Positions 30,631 through 39,054 of a DNA stretch of 64,000 nucleotides are shown here, in pieces. This DNA is from Cohnella sp. GbtcB17 (lineage in GTDB: Bacteria; Bacillota; Bacilli; Paenibacillales; Paenibacillaceae), in contig NZ_JAGXJW010000006.1 of NCBI RefSeq assembly GCF_019091135.1, forward strand, positions 39,983 to 103,982, in the 5' to 3' direction. The position numbers and the translations under genes were made by a program. Numbering within the stretch: position 1 is the first letter of the stretch; each line of letters opens with the position of its first letter. Under the pieces are notes generated by a model that saw nothing but the letters and a program-made list of their open reading frames with translations, was not told where the DNA came from and searched no databases.

Positions 30631-32453
30631 GTGGGAAAGGAAAGCCGGACGTCGCGCCAGTGCTCTTTTATCTCCAAAAGCTCCGTGCGTTTGCCGGACC
30701 CAAGCTGTATGCGAATCTGGCAGGGACGATCGTCGTCAGCATGCTGGAGGGCATCGGCATTTTCCTGCTGGCCCCGATGCTGGGACTGATCGGGTTGATG
30801 GACGCTTCCTCGGGAAGCATCCCGCTGTTATCCGCCGCGGCGGAGCCGCTTCAGCGCTTGCCCTCCGAGATGAGACTGCCCGCCGTGCTTGCCGTTTTCC
30901 TGATCCTGCTGCTTGGCCAAGGGCTGCTCCAGCGTCTGCTGACCAATCTGAGCGCCGAGCTCGAGCAGGGCTTTATCCGCCATCTGCGGCTCGAGCTTTA
31001 TCAAGGCCTGATTCAATCGAACTGGGCGTTTTTTCTGAAAAGGAGAAGGTCGGACTTTATCCATCATGCGACGATCGAGCTGCCCCGGGTGAGCTTCGGC
31101 GTGTTCATGTGCCTGCGGCTCGCCACGACCTTGCTCTTCACGCTGATCCAGATCGGCTTCGCCCTGTGGCTGTCCGCGCCGCTCACCTTGGCCGTCTTGG
31201 TGTGCGGGCTGGCGCTCGCCGCGTACTCCCGGTCCCAGGTGAGGAAGTCGAGAGCGCTCGGGAAGGAAACGACCGAGCTCATGCAGCGCTATGTGGGAGG
31301 CATGACCGATCATTTTAACGGCATCAAGGACATCAAGGGCAATCGGATGGAACGGCAGCATCTATCCTGGTTCCGCGCCTTGTGCGATCGCCTGGAGGGC
31401 AACCTCGTTCAGTTCACCAGACTGCAATCGGCCTCCCAGTTCCATTACAAAGCCGCGGCGAGCGTCCTCATCGCCTTATTCGTATATTTCGCCTTTGCGG
31501 TGCTCCATGTCCAAGCCGGGACGCTTGTCTTTATCGTGCTTGTCTTCTCGCGGCTGTGGCCTAAATTCTCGGCGCTGCAATCCAATCTGGAGCAGATCGG
31601 CCAGACGGTTCCCGCCTTCAGGCATTTGCGGGAGCTGCAGCAGGCGTCCGAAGCCGCGCGGGAGCCCGAGCCGCCACGGCTTGCGGAAGGAGGCTCGCTC
31701 GCTCGCGTTGCGCAGGGCTTCGAGCTGCGGGACGTGTCCTTTCGTTATGACCGCGAGCAGGACACCTATGCCCTTCAGGGCGTGAACCTGCGCATTCCGG
31801 CGCATCGGATGACGGCCGTCGTCGGCCGGTCGGGCGCGGGGAAGAGCACCCTGATCGACATGCTGATCGGACTCGTGCAGCCTGAGCGCGGGCAGGTGCT
31901 CGTGGATGGCAAGCCGCTCGGCGCGGGCGAAGCTTACGAATTGAGGCGTTCCGTCAGCTACGTCTCGCAGGATCCCTTCCTGTTTCACGAGAGCGTGAGA
32001 GACAACCTGGCGATCGCCGCGCCGGAGGCGAGCGAGTCGCAGATGTGGGAAGCGCTGCGGTTCGCGGCGGCGGATGCGTTCGTCGAAAGATTGCCGGAAG
32101 GGCTCGATACCGTGCTGGGGGACCGGGGCGTTCGTCTCTCCGGCGGCGAACGGCAGCGTATCGTGCTGGCGCGGGCGATTCTGCGCAACCCGTCCGTCCT
32201 CGTGCTGGACGAAGCGACGAGCGCCCTGGACGGCGAGCGCGAAGCCGGTATTCAGGAAGCGCTGGAACGGCTGCGGGGCAGGATGACCTTGATCGTTATC
32301 GCCCACCGCTTGTCCACGATCCGCGGTGCGGACCAGATCGTCGTGCTGGACAACGGCTCGGTCGTTCAGCAAGGCGGATACGCGCAGTTATCGGAGGAGC
32401 GAGGCGGCTTGTTCGGGAAGCTGCTGTCTTATCAGGCGCGGGCGAGCGGTTAG
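30627..32453 (+). CDS. Lasso-peptide ABC exporter (PadeD type, fused TMD-NBD)
   Basis: 608 residues. Six membrane segments in the N-terminal ~320 residues (ANLAGTIVVSMLEGIGIFLLAPML, LRLATTLLFTLIQIGFALWL, AAASVLIALFVYFAFAVLHVQAG) precede an ATPase domain with Walker A VVGRSGAGKSTLIDMLIG, a YVSQDPFLFHESVRDNL Q-loop, signature RLSGGERQRIVLARAI and Walker B VLVLDEATSALD. It should export the mature lasso peptide and give self-immunity. GTG start at 30627 overlaps the kinase stop. Last gene of the cluster; RRE and peptidase genes expected here are absent. No C39 peptidase domain is seen. Confidence 0.9.
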   Translation: MSGKGKPDVAPVLFYLQKLRAFAGPKLYANLAGTIVVSMLEGIGIFLLAPMLGLIGLMDASSGSIPLLSAAAEPLQRLPSEMRLPAVLAVFLILLLGQGLLQRLLTNLSAELEQGFIRHLRLELYQGLIQSNWAFFLKRRRSDFIHHATIELPRVSFGVFMCLRLATTLLFTLIQIGFALWLSAPLTLAVLVCGLALAAYSRSQVRKSRALGKETTELMQRYVGGMTDHFNGIKDIKGNRMERQHLSWFRALCDRLEGNLVQFTRLQSASQFHYKAAASVLIALFVYFAFAVLHVQAGTLVFIVLVFSRLWPKFSALQSNLEQIGQTVPAFRHLRELQQASEAAREPEPPRLAEGGSLARVAQGFELRDVSFRYDREQDTYALQGVNLRIPAHRMTAVVGRSGAGKSTLIDMLIGLVQPERGQVLVDGKPLGAGEAYELRRSVSYVSQDPFLFHESVRDNLAIAAPEASESQMWEALRFAAADAFVERLPEGLDTVLGDRGVRLSGGERQRIVLARAILRNPSVLVLDEATSALDGEREAGIQEALERLRGRMTLIVIAHRLSTIRGADQIVVLDNGSVVQQGGYAQLSEERGGLFGKLLSYQARASG

Positions 32454-32708
32454 CGGCAAAAGTACATTTAACGCGCTTCCGTAGGTGGAAATTGAACAGA
32501 CAGGCGCAACAGTGCAGCTCATTCCGGGCAGAGGGCGTAAACTGGCCCACACCTCAGGAAGCAGCTGCATTTCTGCGTTTCTACAGTTGTTTGCGCAAGC
32601 GGCGCGATCGAACGATCTGACTTTCAGAAAACATTCAGTTCATTTTAATCTCCGACTTAGCTTCTGCGTCCATAGTTAAAGGATGCGAACGTTAAAGGAG
32701 ACCTCCGA

Positions 32709-34799
32709 ATGAAAGCTCCCGCAAAATCGAAAGCGGATCTTCCGCTGCTGTTTATCGTCTTGTTGTCCGTATTTTTGAACGGCTATGGCATCTGGACGGA
32801 CAAATACGCCAATACATACTACACGACGGCCGTCGCGGCCATGATGGAAAACTTCCATAACTTCTTTTTCGCCTCGCTGGATTCCGCAGGCTCGGTCACG
32901 GTGGACAAACCGCCCGTCGTCTTCTGGATCCAGACGCTGAGCGCCAAAATATTCGGACTCCACGGCTGGAGCGTCATCCTGCCGCAGGCGCTGGCCGGCA
33001 TTGGTTCGGTGCTCCTCGCGTACAAGCTGGTCAAGCCGACGTTCGGCGTGGCGGCGGCGCGGATCGCTGCGCTCGTCATGGCCTGCACGCCGATCGCGGT
33101 GGCCGTCAGCCGCACGAACAACATCGACAGCATGCTCGTATTCACCTTGCTGCTCGCCGCTGCATTGCTGTTCCGTGGCGTGCGAAAAGGCAGCGCGTGG
33201 AGCGTCGTCTTCGCGTTCGCGATGGTGGGCGTCGGGTTCAACATGAAGATGCTCCAGGCGTACATGGTGCTGCCGGCCTTTTATTTGTTTTATTGGATTG
33301 CGTCGGGCCTTTCCTGGAAAAAGAAAACGGGCGTACTCGCGGGCGCTACGGCGCTCATGCTGGCCGTCTCGGTGTCTTGGGCGGTCGCCGTCGATTCGAT
33401 CCCCGCGGACAAGCGGCCCTATATCGGCAGCAGCGGCACGAATTCGGTGCTCAATCTGGCGTTCGGTTACAACGGCGTGTCCCGGCTCACGGGCGACCGC
33501 GGACAGGGCGGTAGCGGTGCGCCGAACTTTAGTAGGGACGGCGGGGGGTTACGGGCGGACGGTCAGAGCTTGAGGCAGGGCCAGGAGGCGCCCGCGCAGG
33601 ACGGCGGCGGCTTCCAGGGCGCTCCGCAGGGCGGCGCCGGCGGGTTTAGCGGCGGCTTCCGTCAGGATGGCGGCGGATTTGGCGGAGCGGGCGGCCCGAA
33701 CGGGGACCGAAGCGGCGGCATGTTCGGGACGGGCCAGGCAGGACCGCTGCGTTTGTTCCAGGCTTCACTGTCCGACCAGGCCAGCTGGCTCCTTCCTTTC
33801 GCGTTAATCGGCTCGATCGGCCTGCTCGGCAGCATCCGCAGGCGGAGGTGGACCGACAAGCACAAGGAGACGATTTTCTGGCTGTCCTGGCTGCTCCCCG
33901 CAGCTGCCTTCTTCAGCGTAGCCGGCTTTTTCCATCAATATTATCTGATCATGCTCGCGCCTCCGATCGCTGCGCTGACGGGGGCGGGATTCATCGAGCT
34001 GTGGCGAGCGTACAGGGATCGTTCGGGATGGGTATCCTGGCTGCTCCTATCGGCGATATTTGCCACGACGGCGTTTGCCTATTACATCGTTCATCCGTAC
34101 GACGCAATGATCGGCGGCGGCTGGGCCGCGGGCATCGGACTCGTGGGCTTGATCGCGACCGCGCTGCTGATCGTCTGGCGAACGAGGGAAAACCTGCGCC
34201 CCGCCCGCCTAGGGGCGATCGCAGGCTTGCTGACGCTGCTGGTCGGCCCCGTATATTGGTCGCTGACGCCGATCACGTACGGCGTGAGCAGCATGACGCC
34301 GATCGTCGGTCCGAGCTCGTCCCGCGAGGCGGGCGGACCGCAGGGCGGCGGGCTTCAGGGGCGCGGGCAAGGTGGCGGCGAATCGTCCGGCAGCATAGAC
34401 GAGGGGCTCTACGCTTACTTGAAGGCGCACGACTCGGGCCAGAAATATTTGCTCGCGGTATCCGACTACGGCACGGCGGCTCCGTACATGATCGACAAGG
34501 GAGAATCGGTCGTCATTCTGAACGGGTTCAACGGCTCGGATCAGGTCTATACGGCCGACAAGCTGCAAGCGCTCGTCGCCAAAGGCGAAGTGAAATATTT
34601 CCTGATCGGCGGCGGAGGCATGGGCGGCGGCCGAGGAGGCAACGCGGAGGTCACGCAGTGGATTCAGGAGCATGGCAAGGAGATTCCGGCTTCCGAGTGG
34701 CAGTCGTCGAGTGTCGGCACGGCTCAGTCAGGTACCGACGGACGCCGATTCAACGGTGGTTTCGGCGGCAGTGGGACGCTATATTCCGTTTCTTTATGA
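32709..34799 (+). CDS. ArnT/YkcB-like polytopic glycosyltransferase with Gly-rich loop
   Basis: 696 residues, about 12 membrane segments, GT39/GT83 superfamily. The early extracytoplasmic loop with DKYANTYYTTAVAAMMENFHNFFFASLDSAGSVTVDKPPVVFWIQTLSAKIFG holds the D..YYxxAV and VDKPP motifs of ArnT/YkcB-like enzymes, which transfer sugars from polyprenyl-phosphate carriers to envelope acceptors. A Gly/Gln-rich, low-complexity insertion (~270-345 and ~535-560) and a Gly-rich C-terminal domain are exposed outside. AAAGGAG precedes the ATG. Acceptor unknown; cell-wall or S-layer glycosylation would suit the SLH genes downstream, but that is inference. Upstream 32454-32708 shows no supported gene. 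Confidence 0.85.
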   Translation: MKAPAKSKADLPLLFIVLLSVFLNGYGIWTDKYANTYYTTAVAAMMENFHNFFFASLDSAGSVTVDKPPVVFWIQTLSAKIFGLHGWSVILPQALAGIGSVLLAYKLVKPTFGVAAARIAALVMACTPIAVAVSRTNNIDSMLVFTLLLAAALLFRGVRKGSAWSVVFAFAMVGVGFNMKMLQAYMVLPAFYLFYWIASGLSWKKKTGVLAGATALMLAVSVSWAVAVDSIPADKRPYIGSSGTNSVLNLAFGYNGVSRLTGDRGQGGSGAPNFSRDGGGLRADGQSLRQGQEAPAQDGGGFQGAPQGGAGGFSGGFRQDGGGFGGAGGPNGDRSGGMFGTGQAGPLRLFQASLSDQASWLLPFALIGSIGLLGSIRRRRWTDKHKETIFWLSWLLPAAAFFSVAGFFHQYYLIMLAPPIAALTGAGFIELWRAYRDRSGWVSWLLLSAIFATTAFAYYIVHPYDAMIGGGWAAGIGLVGLIATALLIVWRTRENLRPARLGAIAGLLTLLVGPVYWSLTPITYGVSSMTPIVGPSSSREAGGPQGGGLQGRGQGGGESSGSIDEGLYAYLKAHDSGQKYLLAVSDYGTAAPYMIDKGESVVILNGFNGSDQVYTADKLQALVAKGEVKYFLIGGGGMGGGRGGNAEVTQWIQEHGKEIPASEWQSSSVGTAQSGTDGRRFNGGFGGSGTLYSVSL

Positions 34800-34819
34800 A
34801 ATTTTAAGATCAGATTTCG

Positions 34820-34860
34820 AGCATCTTCGTGGACTGATGGTCCCGAGGTGCTTTTTTTTA
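34820..34860 (+). terminator. Intrinsic terminator after the ArnT-like gene
   Basis: AGCATCTTCGTGGAC-TGAT-GGTCCCGAGGTGCT forms an imperfect stem followed by eight T residues; a second T-run follows. Confidence 0.85.
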
Positions 34861-34961
34861 CCATTTTTTTTAGCGGATGTTAAGCGGACTATGCTATTTT
34901 GATTGAACTGACAAAATGACAATTTTAAACAGTATACGACAGGGAGCGTGTGGAGCGGGGA

Positions 34962-36809
34962 ATGGCATCGAATCATAAATGGCTTTACGGGACGGCGCTG
35001 GGCATGACGCTCGTCGGCTCGCTCTATCCGTTCAACGTCAAAGCGCAAGCGGCAATCGATACATACAGCGACATGCAATCCGCTTCGAGCTGGGCAGTCG
35101 ATTCGATTCGCTTCTTGAACGACAAGGGAATAACGCAAGGTTACGGGAACCAGAGCTATCTGCCGCATCGGCCGATCTCGCGTCAAGAGGTCGCCGTTCT
35201 GCTGGCCCGGGCACTGAATTTGCAGGCAGTCGATTCGAAGGACACGATCCCGGCTGATCTTAATACGAACTCCTGGGCGTACGACGGCATTCGCAGCGTC
35301 TTGGCGCAGGGACTGATGGGCGACGCTTCGCAGCCGTTTCGCCCGTACGAGCCTGTGACCCGGCAGGAGCTGATCGCGATATTCGCGCAGGCGACGGGCG
35401 CGCAAGGCAGCGGCGGCTCGGCCTTGTCCGAGCAGGATGCCCGCCAGCTGGACCCCGCCAATCGCCGGCAGGTCGCGGACGCCGTCGAGCTGGGTCTGCT
35501 CCGCGGCGACGGCAGTACGCTGGAGCTGAACAAGCCGACCGAGCGCCAGGAAGTGGCAGTCGTCCTAAGGCGTCTGCTGGAGGCGATGAACGCGCCGGCG
35601 GAGAAGGAAGCGGTCATCACCGTCGTCGGTACGGACAAAATTCGGCTCGGTGCATTCGTTTACCCCATGACCGAGGAGCTGAAGAGCCTGCTCGGCCCCG
35701 CCAATGCCGGACTGTTGGACGGTACGACGCTGAAGGTCAAGCTGTCGGACGGCTATCGCGTCGAACAGATCGTGGATATGACGATTCCTGCATCGAAGCG
35801 GGACATGGTGCTGGACGGCGAGGGGATTCACGTCTCCGGCAACCTCACGATTCTCGGGGACAAGCTGACGCTGAAAAATATCAATGTCGACGGCGCCCTC
35901 ATCGTCGGCGGCAACGGGACGCCGGAGCTGGCGGTCGAGAATTCGAGGATCGCGAAGTTGCAATTGGCTTCGTCCGCCCGTCTCACGCTTGGCGGGGATA
36001 CGGCCGTCGCTTCTCTCGTCGTCCCCGATGCGGCGGTCGAGAACACGCGTATCGTCATCCGGGACAAGGGGACGATCGATGACATCGTCGTGCCCGACAA
36101 GCGGCTCGTACCGGCGCTCGTTCAGGATTACGGTCCCAACCAGGGCAAGGTCCGGCTCATCAACGGACAGCCTCCAGAATCAGCTCCTGTGAGCGTACCG
36201 TCGGGACCGGCCACGATGCTGTACGCCATTCCGGTCACCAAGATCCAGCCGGTCGCCGAGGCATATACGCTGCCGACGCAGGTATCCGTCCGGATGTCGG
36301 ACGGCACCTCGGTGCCGAAGAACGTCGTCTGGCAAGCGCCGGAGGGGGTCGATATCGCCGAGGGGCAAGTGCTGTTGTCGACGCTCGGGGTCTATGCGTT
36401 TACCGGCACGGTAGAAGGCTTCTCCGAGCAGGCGACGCTAAGCCTGGACGTCAGGCTTTCCCTCAAGCTGACGCAGGATTCCGTTAAGGATACCGTCGAA
36501 GCGGACGCCGGCCAGAAGGCGACGTTCACGTTCGACGCCGAGCCTGTCACGGAGGTATCGTCCACAGTCCCCAACGTGGCGTACATGCTCCAATGGTTCG
36601 ACGAGGATGGCGTCAACCGTACCTCGGAAGTCGATCTCCGAAGCGCCGACGGCTTCTTCATGGACCGTTGGGGAGATGCATGGATCGTCAGTTATTCGGG
36701 TAGTCATGCTGTCGCAAGCCGGGAGACGATCTCCCTCGAAGCCGTATTCGGCACCGGGGGAACGTACGCCATGAAAGTGACTGCAATCAAATATAATCCG
36801 GTTCCGTAA
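34962..36809 (+). CDS. S-layer-homology (SLH) protein with beta-helix and C-terminal Ig-like module
   Basis: 615 residues. Signal peptide (~1-33, ending NVKAQA), then three SLH repeats: TYSDMQSASSWAVDSIRFLNDKGITQGYGN (~35-85), LNTNSWAYDGIRSVLAQGLMGDASQP (~105-155) and ANRRQVADAVELGLLRGDGSTLELNKPTERQEVAV (~160-205), which bind pyruvylated cell-wall polymer. A central domain reads like a parallel beta-helix (LTILGDKLTLKNINVDGALIVGGNG...). The end contains AYMLQWFDEDGVNRTSEVDL and ISLEAVFGTGGTYAMKVTAI, a module resembled by the next gene. ATG at 34962 chosen (GGAG, 6 nt); a GTG 12 nt earlier is possible. Confidence 0.88.
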   Translation: MASNHKWLYGTALGMTLVGSLYPFNVKAQAAIDTYSDMQSASSWAVDSIRFLNDKGITQGYGNQSYLPHRPISRQEVAVLLARALNLQAVDSKDTIPADLNTNSWAYDGIRSVLAQGLMGDASQPFRPYEPVTRQELIAIFAQATGAQGSGGSALSEQDARQLDPANRRQVADAVELGLLRGDGSTLELNKPTERQEVAVVLRRLLEAMNAPAEKEAVITVVGTDKIRLGAFVYPMTEELKSLLGPANAGLLDGTTLKVKLSDGYRVEQIVDMTIPASKRDMVLDGEGIHVSGNLTILGDKLTLKNINVDGALIVGGNGTPELAVENSRIAKLQLASSARLTLGGDTAVASLVVPDAAVENTRIVIRDKGTIDDIVVPDKRLVPALVQDYGPNQGKVRLINGQPPESAPVSVPSGPATMLYAIPVTKIQPVAEAYTLPTQVSVRMSDGTSVPKNVVWQAPEGVDIAEGQVLLSTLGVYAFTGTVEGFSEQATLSLDVRLSLKLTQDSVKDTVEADAGQKATFTFDAEPVTEVSSTVPNVAYMLQWFDEDGVNRTSEVDLRSADGFFMDRWGDAWIVSYSGSHAVASRETISLEAVFGTGGTYAMKVTAIKYNPVP

Positions 36810-36832
36810 CCCAAAAGGAGAGTCAAAAGTAA

Positions 36833-37366
36833 ATGAGAGTACCGAAATTAGCCAAAGCCCTTCTGTTGTCCGCCGCCGTGTTCACCGCAGCTACGCCGGC
36901 ATATGCATTTTCGCTGTCGACCACACCTATTTCCAACACATTGACCTCTACGTTCAAGATCAAGGCGCTGCCGAGCTTCTTGCTTCAATGGACGGATGAG
37001 CAAGGCGTGGTGCTGACAGGCAATGCGCTGCCGGAGATCGAGGCGGACGCTGAAGACGAGTCCTTGCTCTATATAAAGGCAAAGGTAAACCAAGATTATG
37101 ACTACCAAGTCATGTTCAAAGTAACGAGAACCGACAACAAACCGATCGCTGAAGACGATGTGGTCATCAGAGAATACAAGGACGACGGTACGACCTCCAC
37201 TCGGTCAGGCACGTATTTGGACGATGACACGAAGACGGTCTACTACTGGTCCAGGTCGCGCTTGATTACGAGCGCAAGCGCGCAAAATTTGAAGTTCGAT
37301 GCAATATTTGCCGTGGACGGTAATTTCAAGATTGAAGCAGCCGCAGTGGAAGGACAGCCTACCTAA
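36833..37366 (+). CDS. Secreted partner of the SLH protein, unknown function
   Basis: 177 residues with a clear signal peptide (MRVPKLAKALLLSAAVFTAATPAYA, cleavage after residue ~25). The mature part contains SFLLQWTDEQGVVLTGNALPEIEADAEDESLLYIKAKV and LKFDAIFAVDGNFKIEAAAV, which resemble the C-terminal module of the preceding SLH protein (LQWFDEDGV; LEAVFGTGGTYAMKVTAI). No known domain recognised. It starts 23 nt after the SLH gene with AAAAGGAG as ribosome binding site and is followed by a hairpin, so the two form a bicistron. It may associate with the SLH protein at the surface. Confidence 0.75.
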   Translation: MRVPKLAKALLLSAAVFTAATPAYAFSLSTTPISNTLTSTFKIKALPSFLLQWTDEQGVVLTGNALPEIEADAEDESLLYIKAKVNQDYDYQVMFKVTRTDNKPIAEDDVVIREYKDDGTTSTRSGTYLDDDTKTVYYWSRSRLITSASAQNLKFDAIFAVDGNFKIEAAAVEGQPT

Positions 37367-37386
37367 AATTTAAATTAAAGTAGAGT

Positions 37387-37425
37387 CCTTGGCGCTCCCA
37401 AAGAGCCGCCGAGGGCTTTCTATTT
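37387..37425 (+). terminator. Terminator after the SLH bicistron
   Basis: CCTTGGCG (37387-37394) pairs with CGCCGAGG (37407-37414, one G-U), followed by GCTTTCTATTT. Confidence 0.6.
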
Positions 37426-37532
37426 ACGGCACAGAACCTGTCTGCAAGGCGCGCAGTCCGCGGGCCTTTTCATTTCGGATCGGCTACAATAGGCTATAAA
37501 AGTACAATCCCACCAGCAAAGGAATGAAGCCT

Positions 37533-38534
37533 ATGTCCGCAAGCGAACAAGCCGGCAGCAAGCCGGCCGAGATTACGAAGGACGGTTCGTTCAAGCGTCA
37601 AGTCAACCGGTTTACGACACCGTTCGGGGACGAGCCCGGCGAGCTGCCCGTCGAGGCGGGCAGATACCGCCTGCTCTGGTCGGCGGCCTGCCCCTGGGCG
37701 CATCGGTCCGTCATCGTCCGCCGCGTGCTCGGGCTCGAGGAGGCGATCGGCCTGGGAACCGTGAGCCCGATGCGGCCAAGGCTCCCGCGCGTCGACTGGG
37801 AATTCTCGCTCGACCCTGACGGCATCGATCCCGTGCTCGGCATCCGTTATATCAGCGAGATCTACCTGAAGACGGATCCGGAATATGCGGGGAGACCGAC
37901 CGTACCCGTCATGGTGGATGTCCGCAAGCGCGAAGTCGCGAACAACGATTATTTCAAGCTGACCAATTACTTCGAGACGGCGTGGGCGCCTTTTCACAAG
38001 GCAAATGCCCCCGATCTGTATCCCGAGGCGCTGCGCGGGCAGATCGACGCTTTGAACGAGACGATCTTCCACGATATTAACAATGGCGTGTACAAGTGCG
38101 GCTTCGCGCATTCCCAGGAAGCGTACGATGCGGCCTACGACACGTTGTTCGCACGTTTGGACGAGCTGGAGCGGCGCCTTGCGGGCAGCCGGTTCCTGCA
38201 CGGGGACTTCATTACGGACTCCGACGTCCGTCTGTATACGACGCTCGCCCGGTTCGACGCGGCGTATTATACGGCGTTTCGGACCAACCGCAATCTGCTT
38301 CGCGAGTTCGAGCATCTATGGGGCTACGCCCGCGATCTGTACCAGACGCCGGGGTTCGGGGACACGACCGATTTTGACGCGATCAAGCGCCACTATCATC
38401 TGTCGATTACCATCGCGACGGACAAGCAGGAAGTGAACATTTTGCCCAAAGGACCGGACCTTGCGGTGTGGGAGGTTTCGCACGGCAGACAGCGTCTGAG
38501 CGGCAGGGAAGAGAAGTTTCTCGTACGCGAGTAA
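37533..38534 (+). CDS. Glutathione S-transferase-like reductase (Xi class/YqjG-like)
   Basis: 333 residues. The active-site motif SAACPWAHRSVIVRRVLGLEEAI carries the Cys of Xi-class glutathionyl-hydroquinone reductases; GIRYISEIYLKTDPEYAGRPTVPVMVDVRKREVANNDYFKLTNYF completes the thioredoxin-like domain and a helical C-terminal GST domain follows (FLHGDFITDSDVRLYTTLARFDAAYY). These enzymes remove glutathione from glutathionyl-hydroquinones, although Bacilli mostly use other thiols, so the actual cofactor may differ. ATG at 37533 is favoured because AAAGGA lies 9 nt before it; the ATG at 37524 abuts that site. Confidence 0.88.
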   Translation: MSASEQAGSKPAEITKDGSFKRQVNRFTTPFGDEPGELPVEAGRYRLLWSAACPWAHRSVIVRRVLGLEEAIGLGTVSPMRPRLPRVDWEFSLDPDGIDPVLGIRYISEIYLKTDPEYAGRPTVPVMVDVRKREVANNDYFKLTNYFETAWAPFHKANAPDLYPEALRGQIDALNETIFHDINNGVYKCGFAHSQEAYDAAYDTLFARLDELERRLAGSRFLHGDFITDSDVRLYTTLARFDAAYYTAFRTNRNLLREFEHLWGYARDLYQTPGFGDTTDFDAIKRHYHLSITIATDKQEVNILPKGPDLAVWEVSHGRQRLSGREEKFLVRE

Positions 38535-38553
38535 TGGAGGAGGAGTCGAAAAT

Positions 38554-39054
38554 ATGCATATACGCGACGCGGCGCCGGAAGAGCGTGCTTTGATCCGGGA
38601 GCAGAGGCTGGAAGCTTATCGGGAACACGCGCAGTCGATTCCGGACGGCCATTGGCAGGCGCTGGCGCGGGCGATCGGCTCGGATGCGGACGCCCGGCTT
38701 GGCGCGGAATTGATCGTTGCCGAAACGGACGGACAGATCGCGGGCAGCGTCGTTCTGTTTCCCGCGAATACGGATGCCTATGACGGCCATGCCGACAAGC
38801 AGGACTATCCGGAGATCCGCATGTTGGCGGTATCCCTGGATCATCGCGGAAAGGGCGTGGCTTCGGCGCTCATCGCCGAATGTGTACGCCGAGCCCGCGC
38901 GTCCGGCAGCCGGGCCATTGGCCTGCATACCGGCGAGTTCATGAAGGATGCGCGGCAGTTGTACGAGAAGCTGGGCTTCGAACGGCTGCCGCAGCACGAC
39001 TTTTTCCCGGCGGACGACGGCATCAGGGTGATGGCGTTTCGGCTGAATCTTTAG
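38554..39054 (+). CDS. GNAT-family N-acetyltransferase
   Basis: 166 residues. Acetyl-CoA-binding motif A is [44 protein letters not shown], with the pyrophosphate loop DHRGKG; the end [28 protein letters not shown] is standard GNAT. GGAGGAG precedes the ATG by ~9 nt. It follows the GST-like gene by 19 nt and is probably co-transcribed. Its stop codon overlaps by three bases the stop of the convergent collagen-like gene. Substrate unknown. Confidence 0.88.
   Translation: MHIRDAAPEERALIREQRLEAYREHAQSIPDGHWQALARAIGSDADARLGAELIVAETDGQIAGSVVLFPANTDAYDGHADKQDYPEIRMLAVSLDHRGKGVASALIAECVRRARASGSRAIGLHTGEFMKDARQLYEKLGFERLPQHDFFPADDGIRVMAFRLNL

Noticed and set aside
32454..32708. Small gene or missing lasso B1/B2 gene in the gap after the exporter
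   Set aside because: Short frames there have no ribosome binding site and no PqqD-like or protease motifs.
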